The notes below the pieces were generated by a model that had not been told where the DNA came from, made no database searches, and worked only from the letters and a program-made list of their open reading frames with translations. The translations under genes were made by a program, and so were the position numbers. A stretch of DNA of 64,000 bases from Clostridium sp. CF012. Its GTDB lineage: Bacteria; Bacillota; Clostridia; Clostridiales; Clostridiaceae. This document shows, in pieces, positions 1-8,767 of this stretch. Position 1 is the first letter of the stretch. The number at the start of each line of letters is the position of its first letter. The DNA lies in assembly GCF_018861755.1 (NCBI RefSeq), contig NZ_JAHLEF010000007.1, positions 124,001 to 188,000 of the forward strand, given 5' to 3'.

Positions 1-1618
1 GACCATAACCAGTATCCGCTAATGCGGCATCGTCTTTAATAATGTTCTTAGTTGCTACTTGTGAATTTACTATGGGATAATCTATTGGAAGTTTTTCTCC
101 TATCCCAAATTTGCTACTTCCCTTTATAAATTCCTCTTTACCTATTTTAAGAGCTGCCATTGCGAAGTATATGTTATCTGAGTATACAAATGCATCCTGT
201 AAATTCACTGACTTTACCTTATCACTAACTCTAGTAACCATATGGGGTCCCCAAGATTTATCTGGTTGCCAATCCTTTCCCGGTATGTTTATAAGTTCAC
301 TAGGTTTTATCGTACCTTGCTCGAGTCCAACTGCAGCCGTTATCAATTTAAATGTAGAGCCTGGAGAATATGCAAATTTAAATCTATTTACAATTGGACT
401 CTTACCACTTTCCCATGCTTTCTTTTGGGTATTAGAAACATAAGTGGTATATGCATTTGAATCATATGAAGGCGAACTCACTAAAGCCAATACTTCTCCT
501 GTTTTTGGATTTAACGCTGCGCAGGCTCCTGCCTCATTATTCATCCCTGCATATATCTTCTTTTGAAGTTCAATATCTACTGACAATTTTATATTTTCAC
601 CAGCTTTAGATTCCTTTTTAAGAATTACATCTTCCTTCCCATCCTTTTGTTTTAATATGAATATTTTTGCTCCATTTTCTCCTCTAAGTCTTTTTTCATA
701 CACCTGTTCCAGACCTGCCTTACCTATCAAACTAGATGAACTATAACCCTGTCCTTTATTATTCTCTAGCTCCTCAGCAGTTATTGGTTTAATATACCCT
801 ATAAGCGACCCAAAGGATTCCCCACCTGGATATACTCTCCCTTTAGGCTTCATATGGATTACCCCTTCAATCTTCATTACTCCATCTATCTTTACTTTTT
901 CAGTACTTAAAATATTTATAATTGGTGTAAACTGATTAGAATTTTCATTACCTTTTAGTTTATTTTCTATAACTGAGGCATCAATATCTAGCATTTTAGC
1001 CATTTGAGATATATTAGTGTCTTTATTTTTAACAAATCTAATAGGTTCTATCCCAATGCTGACAATTGTACTATTTATTGCAAGTGGTTTTCCATCTCTA
1101 TCATAAATTTCCCCGCGTATTGCAGGTTCGGGAGTTATCCTAACCTTATCTCCGGCTTCCATTTTAGGAAATATCAGCTTCTCATTCCAAAGTAGGGTCC
1201 ACTTCTTTTTATTGTTAACTTTTTCTTTTACCATATTTGCCTGGTAGCCCGGCATATCTAATTGTCCTGCAGCAGTATTCATAGTTATGGAAAATGGTAT
1301 GTTAATAGTTTTTTTGTTTCCATCTTCAATTTTTTCTTCATTCTCCACTTTAATTGATATGTTTTTAACCTCTATTCCACTATAAATATTAGTGTATTTA
1401 TCTACAAATTGCTTTTCGGTTACTATTTCCTTAGTTTTAACTGAAAGCATGCTATACATGGTTTTAAAATCCTTCTTTACCCAATTATTCTTATATGCAT
1501 CAAAGGTTTTTGCTGCACTATCCCCTTTTGTAAAACACACAACCATAAATACTGTTATTAATATTATTATAACTACACCGATTGTAAGAAAGACTGTTTT
1601 CAAATTTTTTTTTGGCAC
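1..1618 (-). CDS. class B penicillin-binding protein (transpeptidase), MecA_N type, 3' end cut by window edge
   Basis: Peptidoglycan transpeptidase that cross-links cell-wall peptides outside the membrane. The reading frame opens with GTG at 1618 after GAGGTG and runs off the left edge (539 codons present). An N-terminal membrane anchor (about residues 7-24) is followed by an NTF2-like MecA_N region, a PBP dimerisation region and the transpeptidase domain. The active-site serine lies in STFK (S421, K424) and the second motif SDN is at 480-482; the KTG motif must lie beyond the window. The MecA_N-plus-transpeptidase layout resembles B. subtilis PBP3 and staphylococcal PBP2a; whether it confers beta-lactam tolerance cannot be told from sequence. 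It is separated from the next minus-strand gene by a strong terminator. Confidence 0.93.
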   Translation of the reverse strand, partial: MPKKNLKTVFLTIGVVIIILITVFMVVCFTKGDSAAKTFDAYKNNWVKKDFKTMYSMLSVKTKEIVTEKQFVDKYTNIYSGIEVKNISIKVENEEKIEDGNKKTINIPFSITMNTAAGQLDMPGYQANMVKEKVNNKKKWTLLWNEKLIFPKMEAGDKVRITPEPAIRGEIYDRDGKPLAINSTIVSIGIEPIRFVKNKDTNISQMAKMLDIDASVIENKLKGNENSNQFTPIINILSTEKVKIDGVMKIEGVIHMKPKGRVYPGGESFGSLIGYIKPITAEELENNKGQGYSSSSLIGKAGLEQVYEKRLRGENGAKIFILKQKDGKEDVILKKESKAGENIKLSVDIELQKKIYAGMNNEAGACAALNPKTGEVLALVSSPSYDSNAYTTYVSNTQKKAWESGKSPIVNRFKFAYSPGSTFKLITAAVGLEQGTIKPSELINIPGKDWQPDKSWGPHMVTRVSDKVKSVNLQDAFVYSDNIYFAMAALKIGKEEFIKGSSKFGIGEKLPIDYPIVNSQVATKNIIKDDAALADTGYG

Positions 1619-1700
1619 TTTGTATCACCTCTTACTTATTATAACACTTCAACCATCTAATTTAAATATAGAAAAAATTACACATAAAACCAATATAATA

Positions 1701-1743
1701 TAAAAGTGCCCTTGTAATTTTTAAAATTACAAGAGCACTTTTA
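1701..1743 (-). terminator. Rho-independent terminator of the DUF4041 gene
   Basis: Near-perfect 21-bp inverted repeat (1701-1721 with 1723-1743, one mismatch) with A/T runs on both sides, 32 bases after the stop of the coiled-coil gene. It probably works in both directions, but only the minus strand has a gene leading into it. Confidence 0.85.
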
Positions 1744-1774
1744 TATTAGCTAATAAATTAATTAGCACATGATA

Positions 1775-2941
1775 TTATTCCATCATTCTACTTTGTTCTT
1801 CCTTTTCTTCCTGCTGCTTTAGTTTATATTCATAGGCAACATAAAGTTCTTCTAGTTTAGTATTAAGATATTTAGGAACTATTTTAACTTGTGTTAAATT
1901 ACCAAGCTTATTTAAATCTTCGAAGAATGATTTAATTCTATTCTCGATTACTTCTATATTACTAAACTTCACCTTATCAATAATAGAATCGCACTCATCG
2001 TTAAAAATCCTAAGCACAAGTTTAATCATATCCTCTGTCATATCTTCAACTAGTTCATTACCTTCTTTTATGTTACCATTAACAATCCATTGCTTGAATT
2101 CAATAGCTTCTTTAGATTTAACCATATCCCTTTGATTTTCTCTTATATTCTGAAGCATTGTAGCACCTTTTATTGAATTCATTAAATTATATTCAGGCTT
2201 ATAAACCCCAAAACTTTGCATTAAAATATCATCATCTAAAGTTATTATTTCAGACTTTAAGCTATCTAAAGATGTTTTCACATTATTATATTCTAAATTA
2301 AGTTCATCAATGGACTTTATTTTAGTGTTCATTACAATTTCATATTCATCTGATTTTTGCTTGTGCTCATCAGCCTTTTTCTTAGTTGAAACCTCATATT
2401 CACTATTTTTTCTTTCAATAAATTCATTGTATTCTGCACTTTTGTCTTCTAGCTCTTTATCTTTTAAGGCAATTAAATTATCATATTCTTGACTTTTGTT
2501 TTCGATTAAGCCATCATATTCTGCTCTTTTGTCTTCTAGCTCTTTGCTCTTTAGTCTCATTAAATTATCATATTCTTCACTTTTTGTTCCGATTAATTCA
2601 TCATATTCTGCTGTTTTTTCTTCAAGCTCTTTACCTTTTAGTGCCATTAAATTATCATGTTCATTTGATTTCTCTTCAAATTCTTTGGTTTGATATACAG
2701 CTTGGCTCTTATATTCCCTATTGAGTTCTTCTATGGCTTTTGTTTTTGTTTCAATTAGCTTGTCATATCCTTCAAGCTCCACTTCAAGTTCCTTAGTTTT
2801 AGATAAAACTTGGCTCATTCCCAATTGAGTTGGAGTTAGTTTTATATATCTCAAATTTTTATTTTCCTCAATTAATTTCTCAATCTCAGATTTATATTGC
2901 TTCGCGTTTAATGCATCCTTAAGCGATGTAAGTATTGCCAT
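1775..2941 (-). CDS. DUF4041-type coiled-coil protein with tandem 29-residue repeats, no GIY-YIG domain
   Basis: 388 residues. The start ATG has an ideal AGGAGG. Roughly residues 20-230 are charged coiled coil; three near-identical 29-residue units begin E-H/Y-D-N-L-M/I and contain KELE-E/D-K at the same place. The last 120 residues (QNIRENQRDMVKSKEAIE, then W-V-N-G, LVLRIFNDECDSII, KVKFSNIE, YLNTKLEELYVAYEYKLK) look like the DUF4041 domain common in phage and mobile-element proteins. In that family the domain is often followed by a GIY-YIG/T5orf172 nuclease; here the protein stops at EEQSRMME, just where that linker would begin. Function unknown; a structural or DNA-associated role is inference. 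It stands alone between terminators. Confidence 0.72.
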   Translation of the reverse strand: MAILTSLKDALNAKQYKSEIEKLIEENKNLRYIKLTPTQLGMSQVLSKTKELEVELEGYDKLIETKTKAIEELNREYKSQAVYQTKEFEEKSNEHDNLMALKGKELEEKTAEYDELIGTKSEEYDNLMRLKSKELEDKRAEYDGLIENKSQEYDNLIALKDKELEDKSAEYNEFIERKNSEYEVSTKKKADEHKQKSDEYEIVMNTKIKSIDELNLEYNNVKTSLDSLKSEIITLDDDILMQSFGVYKPEYNLMNSIKGATMLQNIRENQRDMVKSKEAIEFKQWIVNGNIKEGNELVEDMTEDMIKLVLRIFNDECDSIIDKVKFSNIEVIENRIKSFFEDLNKLGNLTQVKIVPKYLNTKLEELYVAYEYKLKQQEEKEEQSRMME

Positions 2942-2974
2942 TGAAAAACCTCCTTATTTCTTTAACAAGTTACA

Positions 2975-3100
2975 TTATACCACAAAAAATTCATTCATAA
3001 ATATGGTAATATCCTCTATAAATGATTTAACAGCCTCTTCCTTAATAGCCAAAGATGTTACCAAGCGAATAGCAGAATTGTCTTCATCAATTTTTTCCAT
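2975..3100 (-). pseudogene. remnant of a low-specificity L-threonine aldolase C-terminus
   Basis: A 41-codon open stretch on the minus strand encodes a peptide including IRLVTSLAIKEEAVKSFIED and ending in a stop at 2975-2977. This matches the typical C-terminal end of low-specificity threonine aldolases (IR-V-TSWATKEE-V-FI-D). No catalytic or PLP-binding part is present, there is no convincing ribosome site before the ATG at 3100, and the preceding DNA is the terminator of lepB. It reads as the surviving tail of a deleted gene. The assignment rests on remembered family consensus. Confidence 0.5.
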
Positions 3101-3111
3101 ACATAGAATGA

Positions 3112-3149
3112 ATATAAAAAATACTATTCTACCATCAGAATAGTATTTT
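3112..3149 (-). terminator. terminator after signal peptidase I
   Basis: A 13-bp perfect stem (3118-3130 with 3137-3149) with a six-base loop, followed on the minus strand by a T-rich tail, starting 13 bases beyond the lepB stop codon. Confidence 0.85.
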
Positions 3150-3161
3150 CACTTTAAGGTT

Positions 3162-3761
3162 TTATTTAATAGCACCTATCTTATTAAAGGGAAAGACTCT
3201 AAATACTGCTTTACCTTCAACTTGATTAAAATTGACTAGCCCAAATGCCCTGCTATCTATACTTACAGTTCTATTATCACCCAAAACAAACAATTTATTA
3301 GTTGTTACTTTAATTGGATATTTGTCTTCATCACTAAAAGTCTGACCCTTTGCATATGGTTCATCCAGCTTTTCACCGTTAACATAAACATATCCATCTT
3401 TTATGTTAACCTCATCTCCAGGAATGCCAATTATTCTTTTTACTAATCTTCTATCCTTATCAGTATTCTCAAATCTTGATTTTATATTATTTACAAATAT
3501 TGCAGTATCATCAATAATAGTTCCCTTTTGCTCATCTTCAAGAAATATAATAATATTTCCTCTTTTTGGCATGGCAACATTATAAATCAACTTATCTACT
3601 ATTAATTGCTGACCGCTATATAGTGTATTTTCCATAGACCCTTGTTCTACTTGAACCCTTGCAAAAACTTTGCTATTAATTAGTGACGCTATAAGAAATG
3701 CTCCTAAAATCGGGAAAACCCAATTTCTTATTTCTTTTATTATTTTGTTTTTTTTAATCAT
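3162..3761 (-). CDS. lepB: signal peptidase I
   Basis: Membrane-bound serine protease that removes signal peptides from exported proteins. 199 residues from the ATG at 3761, chosen because GGAGGG sits just before it; an ATG 21 bases further upstream is open but places the ribosome site inside the gene. One N-terminal membrane segment (about 13-32) is followed by the catalytic serine in QGSMENTL (S42) and the catalytic lysine in RRLVKRIIGIPGD (K108), then the GDNR...DSRAFGLV box. The usual P in SM-P-T is N here. Length is normal for a Gram-positive type I peptidase. The flavodoxin gene lies 53 bases upstream on the same strand, so they may be co-transcribed. Confidence 0.93.
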   Translation of the reverse strand: MIKKNKIIKEIRNWVFPILGAFLIASLINSKVFARVQVEQGSMENTLYSGQQLIVDKLIYNVAMPKRGNIIIFLEDEQKGTIIDDTAIFVNNIKSRFENTDKDRRLVKRIIGIPGDEVNIKDGYVYVNGEKLDEPYAKGQTFSDEDKYPIKVTTNKLFVLGDNRTVSIDSRAFGLVNFNQVEGKAVFRVFPFNKIGAIK

Positions 3762-3814
3762 ATTTATCCCTCCAGCTATCAAATTGTTACATAATGTGAA
3801 TCTAATTAATCACA

Positions 3815-4321
3815 CTATTGCTTATTCATTAATTGTACAAACCTATTAATATTATCTTCATGTATATTTAAAACATCTTTATTCATATTTACTTTAACTG
3901 CGTTATTCTCTTTCTTAGATACCATCTTAATTATAAACTTTTCAAAGAAATTCATTTTACTAAATGTGAAGCCCCCTCCGAAATGTTCTTTAGCTATAGC
4001 CATAGACAATAATTCATTTGGCAAACTATCATTCAACTGAGATATTGCTTTTTCCCCCTCACTCATACAACATACAAAAAAACCTATTTTCTTGTTTTTT
4101 AAAATACTCGCATTTTTAAAAGAAAATTCTCTTATTTCCTTTTGAATTCTTCCTGCATAGATTGACCCACCAATAACAATGCTATCAAATGAATTAATAT
4201 CAGGAATTGCGTCCTTTTTTATATTTACAATGACAACTTCTCCATGGAGCTTGTTTTTTAAAGCTTTACTACATTTCTCAGTAGCACCATGTTTAGAACC
4301 ATAAACAATAAGTGTTTTCAT
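3815..4321 (-). CDS. flavodoxin-domain protein (HemG/FMN flavodoxin-like)
   Basis: 168 residues from the ATG at 4321, which has AAGGAG at the right distance; an upstream in-frame ATG adds 22 residues that do not look like the family. The N-terminus MKTLIVYGSKHGATEKC holds the FMN phosphate loop (SKHGAT), followed by a flavodoxin core (DSIVIGGSIYAGRIQKEI, KKIGFFVCCMSEGE). This resembles the flavodoxin domain of menaquinone-dependent protoporphyrinogen oxidase, but no haem-pathway gene adjoins it, so a general electron-transfer role is as likely. It is followed by lepB on the same strand. Confidence 0.8.
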   Translation of the reverse strand: MKTLIVYGSKHGATEKCSKALKNKLHGEVVIVNIKKDAIPDINSFDSIVIGGSIYAGRIQKEIREFSFKNASILKNKKIGFFVCCMSEGEKAISQLNDSLPNELLSMAIAKEHFGGGFTFSKMNFFEKFIIKMVSKKENNAVKVNMNKDVLNIHEDNINRFVQLMNKQ

Positions 4322-4524
4322 AAATTTTCCACTCCTTTTATATAATATTCCACGGTTCACATGATAAAAACGATGTACATTTATCATGGCTTATATTTCC
4401 AAATACTATTATGTAATATATTCTTTATTACCATAGGAAATTCCTGCTAAAATAATAATGAATTTTCATCCCTACAACTCTTAGTAGTTTCAATTGTGAT
4501 AATTAATTCTATTAAAGAAATAAA

Positions 4525-4558
4525 GAAACCATCCTGTCTTTTTTATCAGAATGGTTTC
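4525..4558 (-). terminator. terminator downstream of the symporter gene
   Basis: Stem 4525-4536 with 4547-4558 (one mismatch) around a ten-base loop, followed on the minus strand by CTTTATTTCTTT. It lies about 80 bases past the symporter stop codon. The remaining 4388-4524 shows no gene. Confidence 0.75.
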
Positions 4559-4639
4559 CTTGTTTTCTAATTTTTTTAAGATATACAATTTAAAATACTT
4601 TTATGCAACAACATTTTCTTCCTTTGTAGTTTCATGTTT

Positions 4640-5803
4640 TTATTCAAAAAGTTTATGTCCAGAAATCTTATTTATTAATACAGCAATTGCTCCATCACCA
4701 GTTATGTTACAAGCAGTACCAAAACTATCTTGCGCTAAGTATAGAGCTATCATAAGGGATGTTAATTGTTCATTAAATCCGAGCATACTTTGAAGTAGTC
4801 CAAGTGCTGCCATAACAGCTCCACCGGGAACCCCAGGTGCAGCTACCATTGTAACCCCCAAGGCTAAAATAAATCCAAAGAAAGTTCCGAAACTATAATT
4901 CATACCATTTAACATCATTATTGCAAGGGAGCAACTTACTAAAGTTATTGTACTACCAGAAAGATGTATAGTTGCACAAAGCGGTACTACAAAATCAGCT
5001 ACTCCATCATTTACTCCATTTTTTTTAGTTTGAGCAAGAGTAACTGGAATAGTTGCTGCAGATGATTGAGTTCCTATAGCTGTTAAATATGCAGGAATCA
5101 TTGTTTTAATTAATTTAAATGGATTAGCACCAGCTATTGTTCCAGCAATTACATACTGAAGTACAATTACTGTAAAGTGAAGTATAAGTACTAAAATAAA
5201 TACTTTTGAAAATACTTTTAATATAGAAGCAACCTGACCAGCATATGTCATGTTTGCAAAAGTACCCATAATGTATATAGGAAGTAGTGGAATTATTATT
5301 CCAGTAATCAGCTTAGTTATAATATCTTGGAATTCCTTCATAGCACTCTTTATGGTAGTAGATTTTATTACAGCAATTCCTATACCTAATGTAAAGGCAA
5401 GAACTAAGGCTGTCATTACATCCATTAGAGGTGGAATTTTAATATTAATAAATGATTTAGCTAACTCACCTTTACCAAAACCTGCTCCTAATGCTCCAGT
5501 TTTTAAAAATATTGGGAGAATAGTAACATTTGCAAAGTATGCCAAGGATCCAGCTATTACAGTGGAGGCATAAGCTACTCCTGCAGTTATAGCCAAAATT
5601 TTACCAGCCCCGCTACCAAGATCACCTATACCCGGCGCTACAAATCCTATAATTATAAGAGGTATGGCAAACCCTAAAAATTCACCAAATAATCCATTGA
5701 ACGTTGCGAAAAGCCTTATCCCTGTTTGTGGAAGTATACTTCCTAAAATAATACCTAAGATAATAGCTATAATAAGTCTAGGAAGTAATCCTATTTTTTT
5801 CAT
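4640..5803 (-). CDS. dicarboxylate/amino acid:cation symporter (DAACS family)
   Basis: 387 residues with about eight membrane segments and two re-entrant loops, the fold of glutamate/aspartate/dicarboxylate carriers that import substrate with sodium or protons. Family signatures are the serine-rich hairpin TQSSAATIPVTL, the APGVPGGAVMAA segment and the C-terminal N-x-x-GDGA motif. The start has AAGGAGG. The gene is alone, with its own promoter and terminator. The substrate is not settled by sequence; some clostridial members are annotated as serine/threonine or glutamate carriers. Confidence 0.88.
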   Translation of the reverse strand: MKKIGLLPRLIIAIILGIILGSILPQTGIRLFATFNGLFGEFLGFAIPLIIIGFVAPGIGDLGSGAGKILAITAGVAYASTVIAGSLAYFANVTILPIFLKTGALGAGFGKGELAKSFINIKIPPLMDVMTALVLAFTLGIGIAVIKSTTIKSAMKEFQDIITKLITGIIIPLLPIYIMGTFANMTYAGQVASILKVFSKVFILVLILHFTVIVLQYVIAGTIAGANPFKLIKTMIPAYLTAIGTQSSAATIPVTLAQTKKNGVNDGVADFVVPLCATIHLSGSTITLVSCSLAIMMLNGMNYSFGTFFGFILALGVTMVAAPGVPGGAVMAALGLLQSMLGFNEQLTSLMIALYLAQDSFGTACNITGDGAIAVLINKISGHKLFE

Positions 5804-5854
5804 TTAAATTCCTCCTTGTATAATCTCATTTAAGGTTATGCAACCTGTAATAAC

Positions 5855-5883
5855 ATTATACAACCCTATGGTGATTTTATCAA
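5855..5883 (-). promoter_or_regulatory. sigma-A-type promoter of the symporter gene
   Basis: On the minus strand TTGATA (5883-5878) and TATAAT (5860-5855) are separated by exactly 17 bases, about 50 bases before the symporter start codon. A small GGTT-N4-AACC hairpin lies in the leader. Confidence 0.65.
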
Positions 5884-5949
5884 ATCTATAAACACAATAT
5901 TTCGCTTATTAAGTTGAGATACCTTTAAGATTCTCCTTATATTTCTTTG

Positions 5950-5978
5950 TTGCGTAGCCTTTTGCAATATACTATAAT
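5950..5978 (+). promoter_or_regulatory. promoter of the DUF1413 gene
   Basis: TTGCGT (5950-5955) and TATAAT (5973-5978) with a 17-base spacer, 22 bases before the start codon, leaving a very short leader. It diverges from the symporter promoter. Confidence 0.6.
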
Positions 5979-5999
5979 AATTAAAAGGGGTGATTCAAG

Positions 6000-6392
6000 A
6001 TGCAAGAATTTAATGTACGTATACGCCTGAGTGAGAGTGAGTTAAAGCTGTTAGAACATATTACAAAATCAAAAGGCTATACGGGCATAAGTCAATACTT
6101 AACTGAAATTATTAGAAATGAAATTAAAAATATTAATGATGATGAAAAAAAATTAATATTAAAAGATAATCTTTCTGAAGATGATATAATGAATTTAATT
6201 AGGGAAAACATAAATAATATTAATGGGAAATTCCAATTTGCAGATCTATTGACGGACTTTTGGAATAACGTGTCCTTATCTCAAAGAAAGAAGATTGGTA
6301 AGCTTTTTAGACGTATGGTGGATAATAACGAATTCCAAGGCGTCACATCTTTAGGTCCGAATTCTTCTGGTATTGCTCTATACAAGAAGTAA
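6000..6392 (+). CDS. DUF1413 domain-containing protein with ribbon-helix-helix-like N-terminus
   Basis: 130 residues, preceded by GGGGTGA. The first 45 residues (MQEFNVRIRLSESELKLLEH...YLTEIIRNEI) have the look of a small ribbon-helix-helix or antitoxin-like segment. The second half (FQFADLLTDFWNNVS, QRKKIGKLFRRMV, GVTSLGPNSSGIALYKK) matches the DUF1413 pattern. A single-gene unit with promoter and strong terminator. A DNA-binding role is inference; no toxin or partner gene adjoins it. Confidence 0.75.
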   Translation: MQEFNVRIRLSESELKLLEHITKSKGYTGISQYLTEIIRNEIKNINDDEKKLILKDNLSEDDIMNLIRENINNINGKFQFADLLTDFWNNVSLSQRKKIGKLFRRMVDNNEFQGVTSLGPNSSGIALYKK

Positions 6393-6393
6393 A

Positions 6394-6420
6394 GTGCCAC
6401 CCACGTGGGTGGCACCTTTT
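6394..6420 (+). terminator. perfect GC-rich palindromic terminator (GTGCCACCCA arm)
   Basis: A 22-base perfect palindrome with arm GTGCCACCCA at 6394-6415, followed by TTTTATTTTTT, one base past the DUF1413 stop. The same GTGCCACCC arm recurs at about 12213 and 57315 in this window. Confidence 0.9.
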
Positions 6421-6661
6421 ATTTTTTAATCCTTCCTCATAAAAGTATCCCAACATCACATTTTTAAAATATAAAGTCTTTTTTGCATAAAAAAGATTTT
6501 CTTAAATAATTTGCCATAAATTGAAGGGTTTTGAATTATTATGTTGAACTAATAAATTACAATATATCATATATTCTAATAATTCTTTAGACATTCCATC
6601 CTTAGGTGATTTTACAAAGAAAAATGGCTATTTTAGTGAACCTTCAATTTTATTATTTTAA

Positions 6662-7108
6662 ATTTGCTCATTTACAGGAATAGTTGTAGGCTTTGAAGCT
6701 CTTTTAAGGTTAAAAAATCATCTTATCTCCCCTGCGCAATTTATACCAGTAGCAGAAGAGACAGGTGGTATTATAGAAATTGGAAGATGGGTAACAAGGG
6801 AGGCAATCAAACAAATTGCTGCCTGGAATAGTAAGGGTTTAAGTGCAAAGCCTATAGCTATTAATTTTTCTGCAAAACAATTAAATGACTTGAATTATGT
6901 AAAGTTTTTAGGAGATACATTGAAAGAATTTGATGTAGAAGCTAAGTATATAGATATAGAAATTACAGAAAGTATATTCTTAGAAAAAAAAGAAGAAACC
7001 ATTGAATTTCTTAATGAATTAAAAATATTAGGGATAAAAATTGCACTAGATGATTTCGGTACAGGCAAGCTCTGGAGGCCGAAAAAATATATAATAATAA
7101 TTTTTTAG
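6662..7108 (+). pseudogene. EAL-domain (c-di-GMP phosphodiesterase) fragment, truncated at both ends
   Basis: An open frame from just after the stop at 6659-6661 to the stop at 7106-7108 encodes a clear partial EAL domain: GFEALLRL (the EAL motif), PAQFIPVAEETGG, INFSAKQL, DIEITESIF and LDDFGTG. Translation then falls into unrelated KLWRPKKY... and stops, so the later catalytic lysine and glutamate motifs are lost. No start codon, ribosome site or sensor/GGDEF part survives upstream. It is a dead relic of a cyclic-di-GMP protein, not a functional phosphodiesterase. Confidence 0.85.
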
Positions 7109-7170
7109 ACAAATTAGTCCTTAAAAATAAACAACAACAATAGTTGTAACTAAGCTATTCAATTATAATA

Positions 7171-7222
7171 AAAAATAAGCTAATAACAGGTAATTGAAAA
7201 ATCCTATTATTAGCTTATTTTT
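7171..7222 (-). terminator. terminator of the liv operon
   Basis: A long inverted repeat (about 7172-7190 with 7203-7221, one internal mismatch) flanked by A- and T-runs, about 40 bases past the livF stop. It can act in both directions. Confidence 0.85.
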
Positions 7223-7260
7223 ATTATATCTTATTTTTTATTTCAACTCTAATATTGTTA

Positions 7261-7980
7261 CTATGCATGAACACTTTCCCCTAAATAAGCTTTCTTTACA
7301 TCTTCATTACACAATAACTCTTTCCCAGTTCCTTTAATGGTAATTCTTCCCGTTTCAATTACATATCCTATATCTGCAATTTTTAAAGCAGCATTGGCAT
7401 TTTGTTCAATTAACAGGATGGTCACGCCTTGCTTATTAATTTCTTTAATAATATTAAAGACATCCTTAATAATTAGTGGCGCTAGTCCCAAGGACGGCTC
7501 ATCCATCATGAGTAACTTGGGCCTTGACATTAATGCTCTTCCAATTGCAAGCATTTGCTGTTCTCCGCCAGATAGTGTTCCTGCTTGTTGCCAGGTTCTT
7601 TCCTTAAGCCTTGGGAAAAGAGTGTATACTCTCTGCATATCTTCTTTAATTCCCTTTTCATCTTTTCTTGAAAATGCACCTAGTTTTAGATTTTCAAGCA
7701 CCGTAAGGTCACCGAAAACCCTTCTTCCCTCTGGAACTAAAGTAATTCCATGCCTAACTATATTTTGAGGTTTAATGAGCATCAAATTGTTATTTTCATA
7801 TTGAATTGTCCCACTTTTAATTTTCACTAGTCCTACAATAGAACGAAGCATTGTGCTTTTTCCAGCACCATTGGCACCAACTAAGGTTACAATTTTACCT
7901 TCTTCAACATCAATACTTGCTCCTCTTAAAGCTTCAATTCCGCCATAAGAAACTACTAAATTATCAATTTTAAGCATCAT
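7261..7980 (-). CDS. livF: branched-chain amino acid ABC importer, ATPase LivF
   Basis: One of two ATPases that power the LivHM pore. Walker A is GANGAGKST, signature LSGGEQQ, Walker B LLMMDEPSLGLAP, followed by the H-loop region LLIEQNA typical of LivF. ATG at 7980 is preferred because GGGGGTGA lies six bases upstream; the ATG at 7986 almost touches that site and would add two residues. The gene starts inside the end of livG, implying translational coupling, and is the last gene of the operon. Confidence 0.94.
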   Translation of the reverse strand: MMLKIDNLVVSYGGIEALRGASIDVEEGKIVTLVGANGAGKSTMLRSIVGLVKIKSGTIQYENNNLMLIKPQNIVRHGITLVPEGRRVFGDLTVLENLKLGAFSRKDEKGIKEDMQRVYTLFPRLKERTWQQAGTLSGGEQQMLAIGRALMSRPKLLMMDEPSLGLAPLIIKDVFNIIKEINKQGVTILLIEQNANAALKIADIGYVIETGRITIKGTGKELLCNEDVKKAYLGESVHA

Positions 7981-8767
7981 CTTCATTCACCCCCAAATAC
8001 GCCTGTATAACTCTTTCATTATTTTGAATGTCATAAGGGATTCCCTCTGCTATAGTAACACCATAGTCAAGAACATATATTCTATCCGATATTCCCATTA
8101 CAACCTGCATGTGATGTTCTATCATAAATATGGTTAAGTCAAATTCATCTCTAATTTGTTTAATAAAATGTGTTAGATCATCCGTTTCTTTTGGATTCAT
8201 TCCAGCTGCTGGTTCATCTAGAAGCAAAACTTGAGGGTTCGTAGCCATAGCTCTAGCAATTTCAAGCCTTCTTTGCTTTCCATAAGGAAGAGAATGTGCC
8301 CTAGCATCCCTTTGCTCTAATAAACCTACTTTCTTAAGCAAGTTAAGAGACTTTTCCATCATTTCATTTTCTTCTTTTCGGTACCATGGAAGTCTAAAGA
8401 TTGCATCCATAAAATTAGATTTAATATTTAAATGGTTAGCAATTAGGACATTATCAAGGACGGATAAATCTTTAAATAATCTTATATTTTGAAATGTTCT
8501 TGCAATTCCTGTTTTAGTAATTACATCTGGTCTCATTCCCGTGATATCTTTATTATTAAAATAAATTTTACCTTCGGTTGGTTTGTACACGCCAGTAACC
8601 ATATTAAAAGCTGTAGTTTTTCCAGCACCATTGGGTCCTATTAATGCCACAATTTCTCCTTTATTTAAGGTAAGATTAAAATCCTTTACTGCAGTTACTC
8701 CTCCAAACTGCATCTTTACATCTTCTATCTTTAATACCGTCTTTACTCCTTCTTTTACTTCTGGCAT
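7970..8767 (-). CDS. livG: branched-chain amino acid ABC importer, ATPase LivG
   Basis: 265-residue ATPase partner of LivF on the inner face of the membrane. Walker A GPNGAGKTT, signature region SLPYGKQRRLEIARA (the LPYG form typical of LivG), Walker B VLLLDEPAAGMNP and switch EHHM. The start has AGGAGG and immediately follows the livM stop; the end overlaps livF. Confidence 0.95.
   Translation of the reverse strand: MPEVKEGVKTVLKIEDVKMQFGGVTAVKDFNLTLNKGEIVALIGPNGAGKTTAFNMVTGVYKPTEGKIYFNNKDITGMRPDVITKTGIARTFQNIRLFKDLSVLDNVLIANHLNIKSNFMDAIFRLPWYRKEENEMMEKSLNLLKKVGLLEQRDARAHSLPYGKQRRLEIARAMATNPQVLLLDEPAAGMNPKETDDLTHFIKQIRDEFDLTIFMIEHHMQVVMGISDRIYVLDYGVTIAEGIPYDIQNNERVIQAYLGVNEDDA

Noticed and set aside
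2410-2690. 87-bp repeats as a non-coding tandem array
   Set aside because: They stay in frame within the DUF4041 gene and encode coiled-coil heptads, so they are coding repeats.
5250-5573. Plus-strand open frame of 107 residues over the symporter
   Set aside because: It is antisense to a well-conserved transporter and has no ribosome site; a shadow of the real gene, like many other frames in the window.
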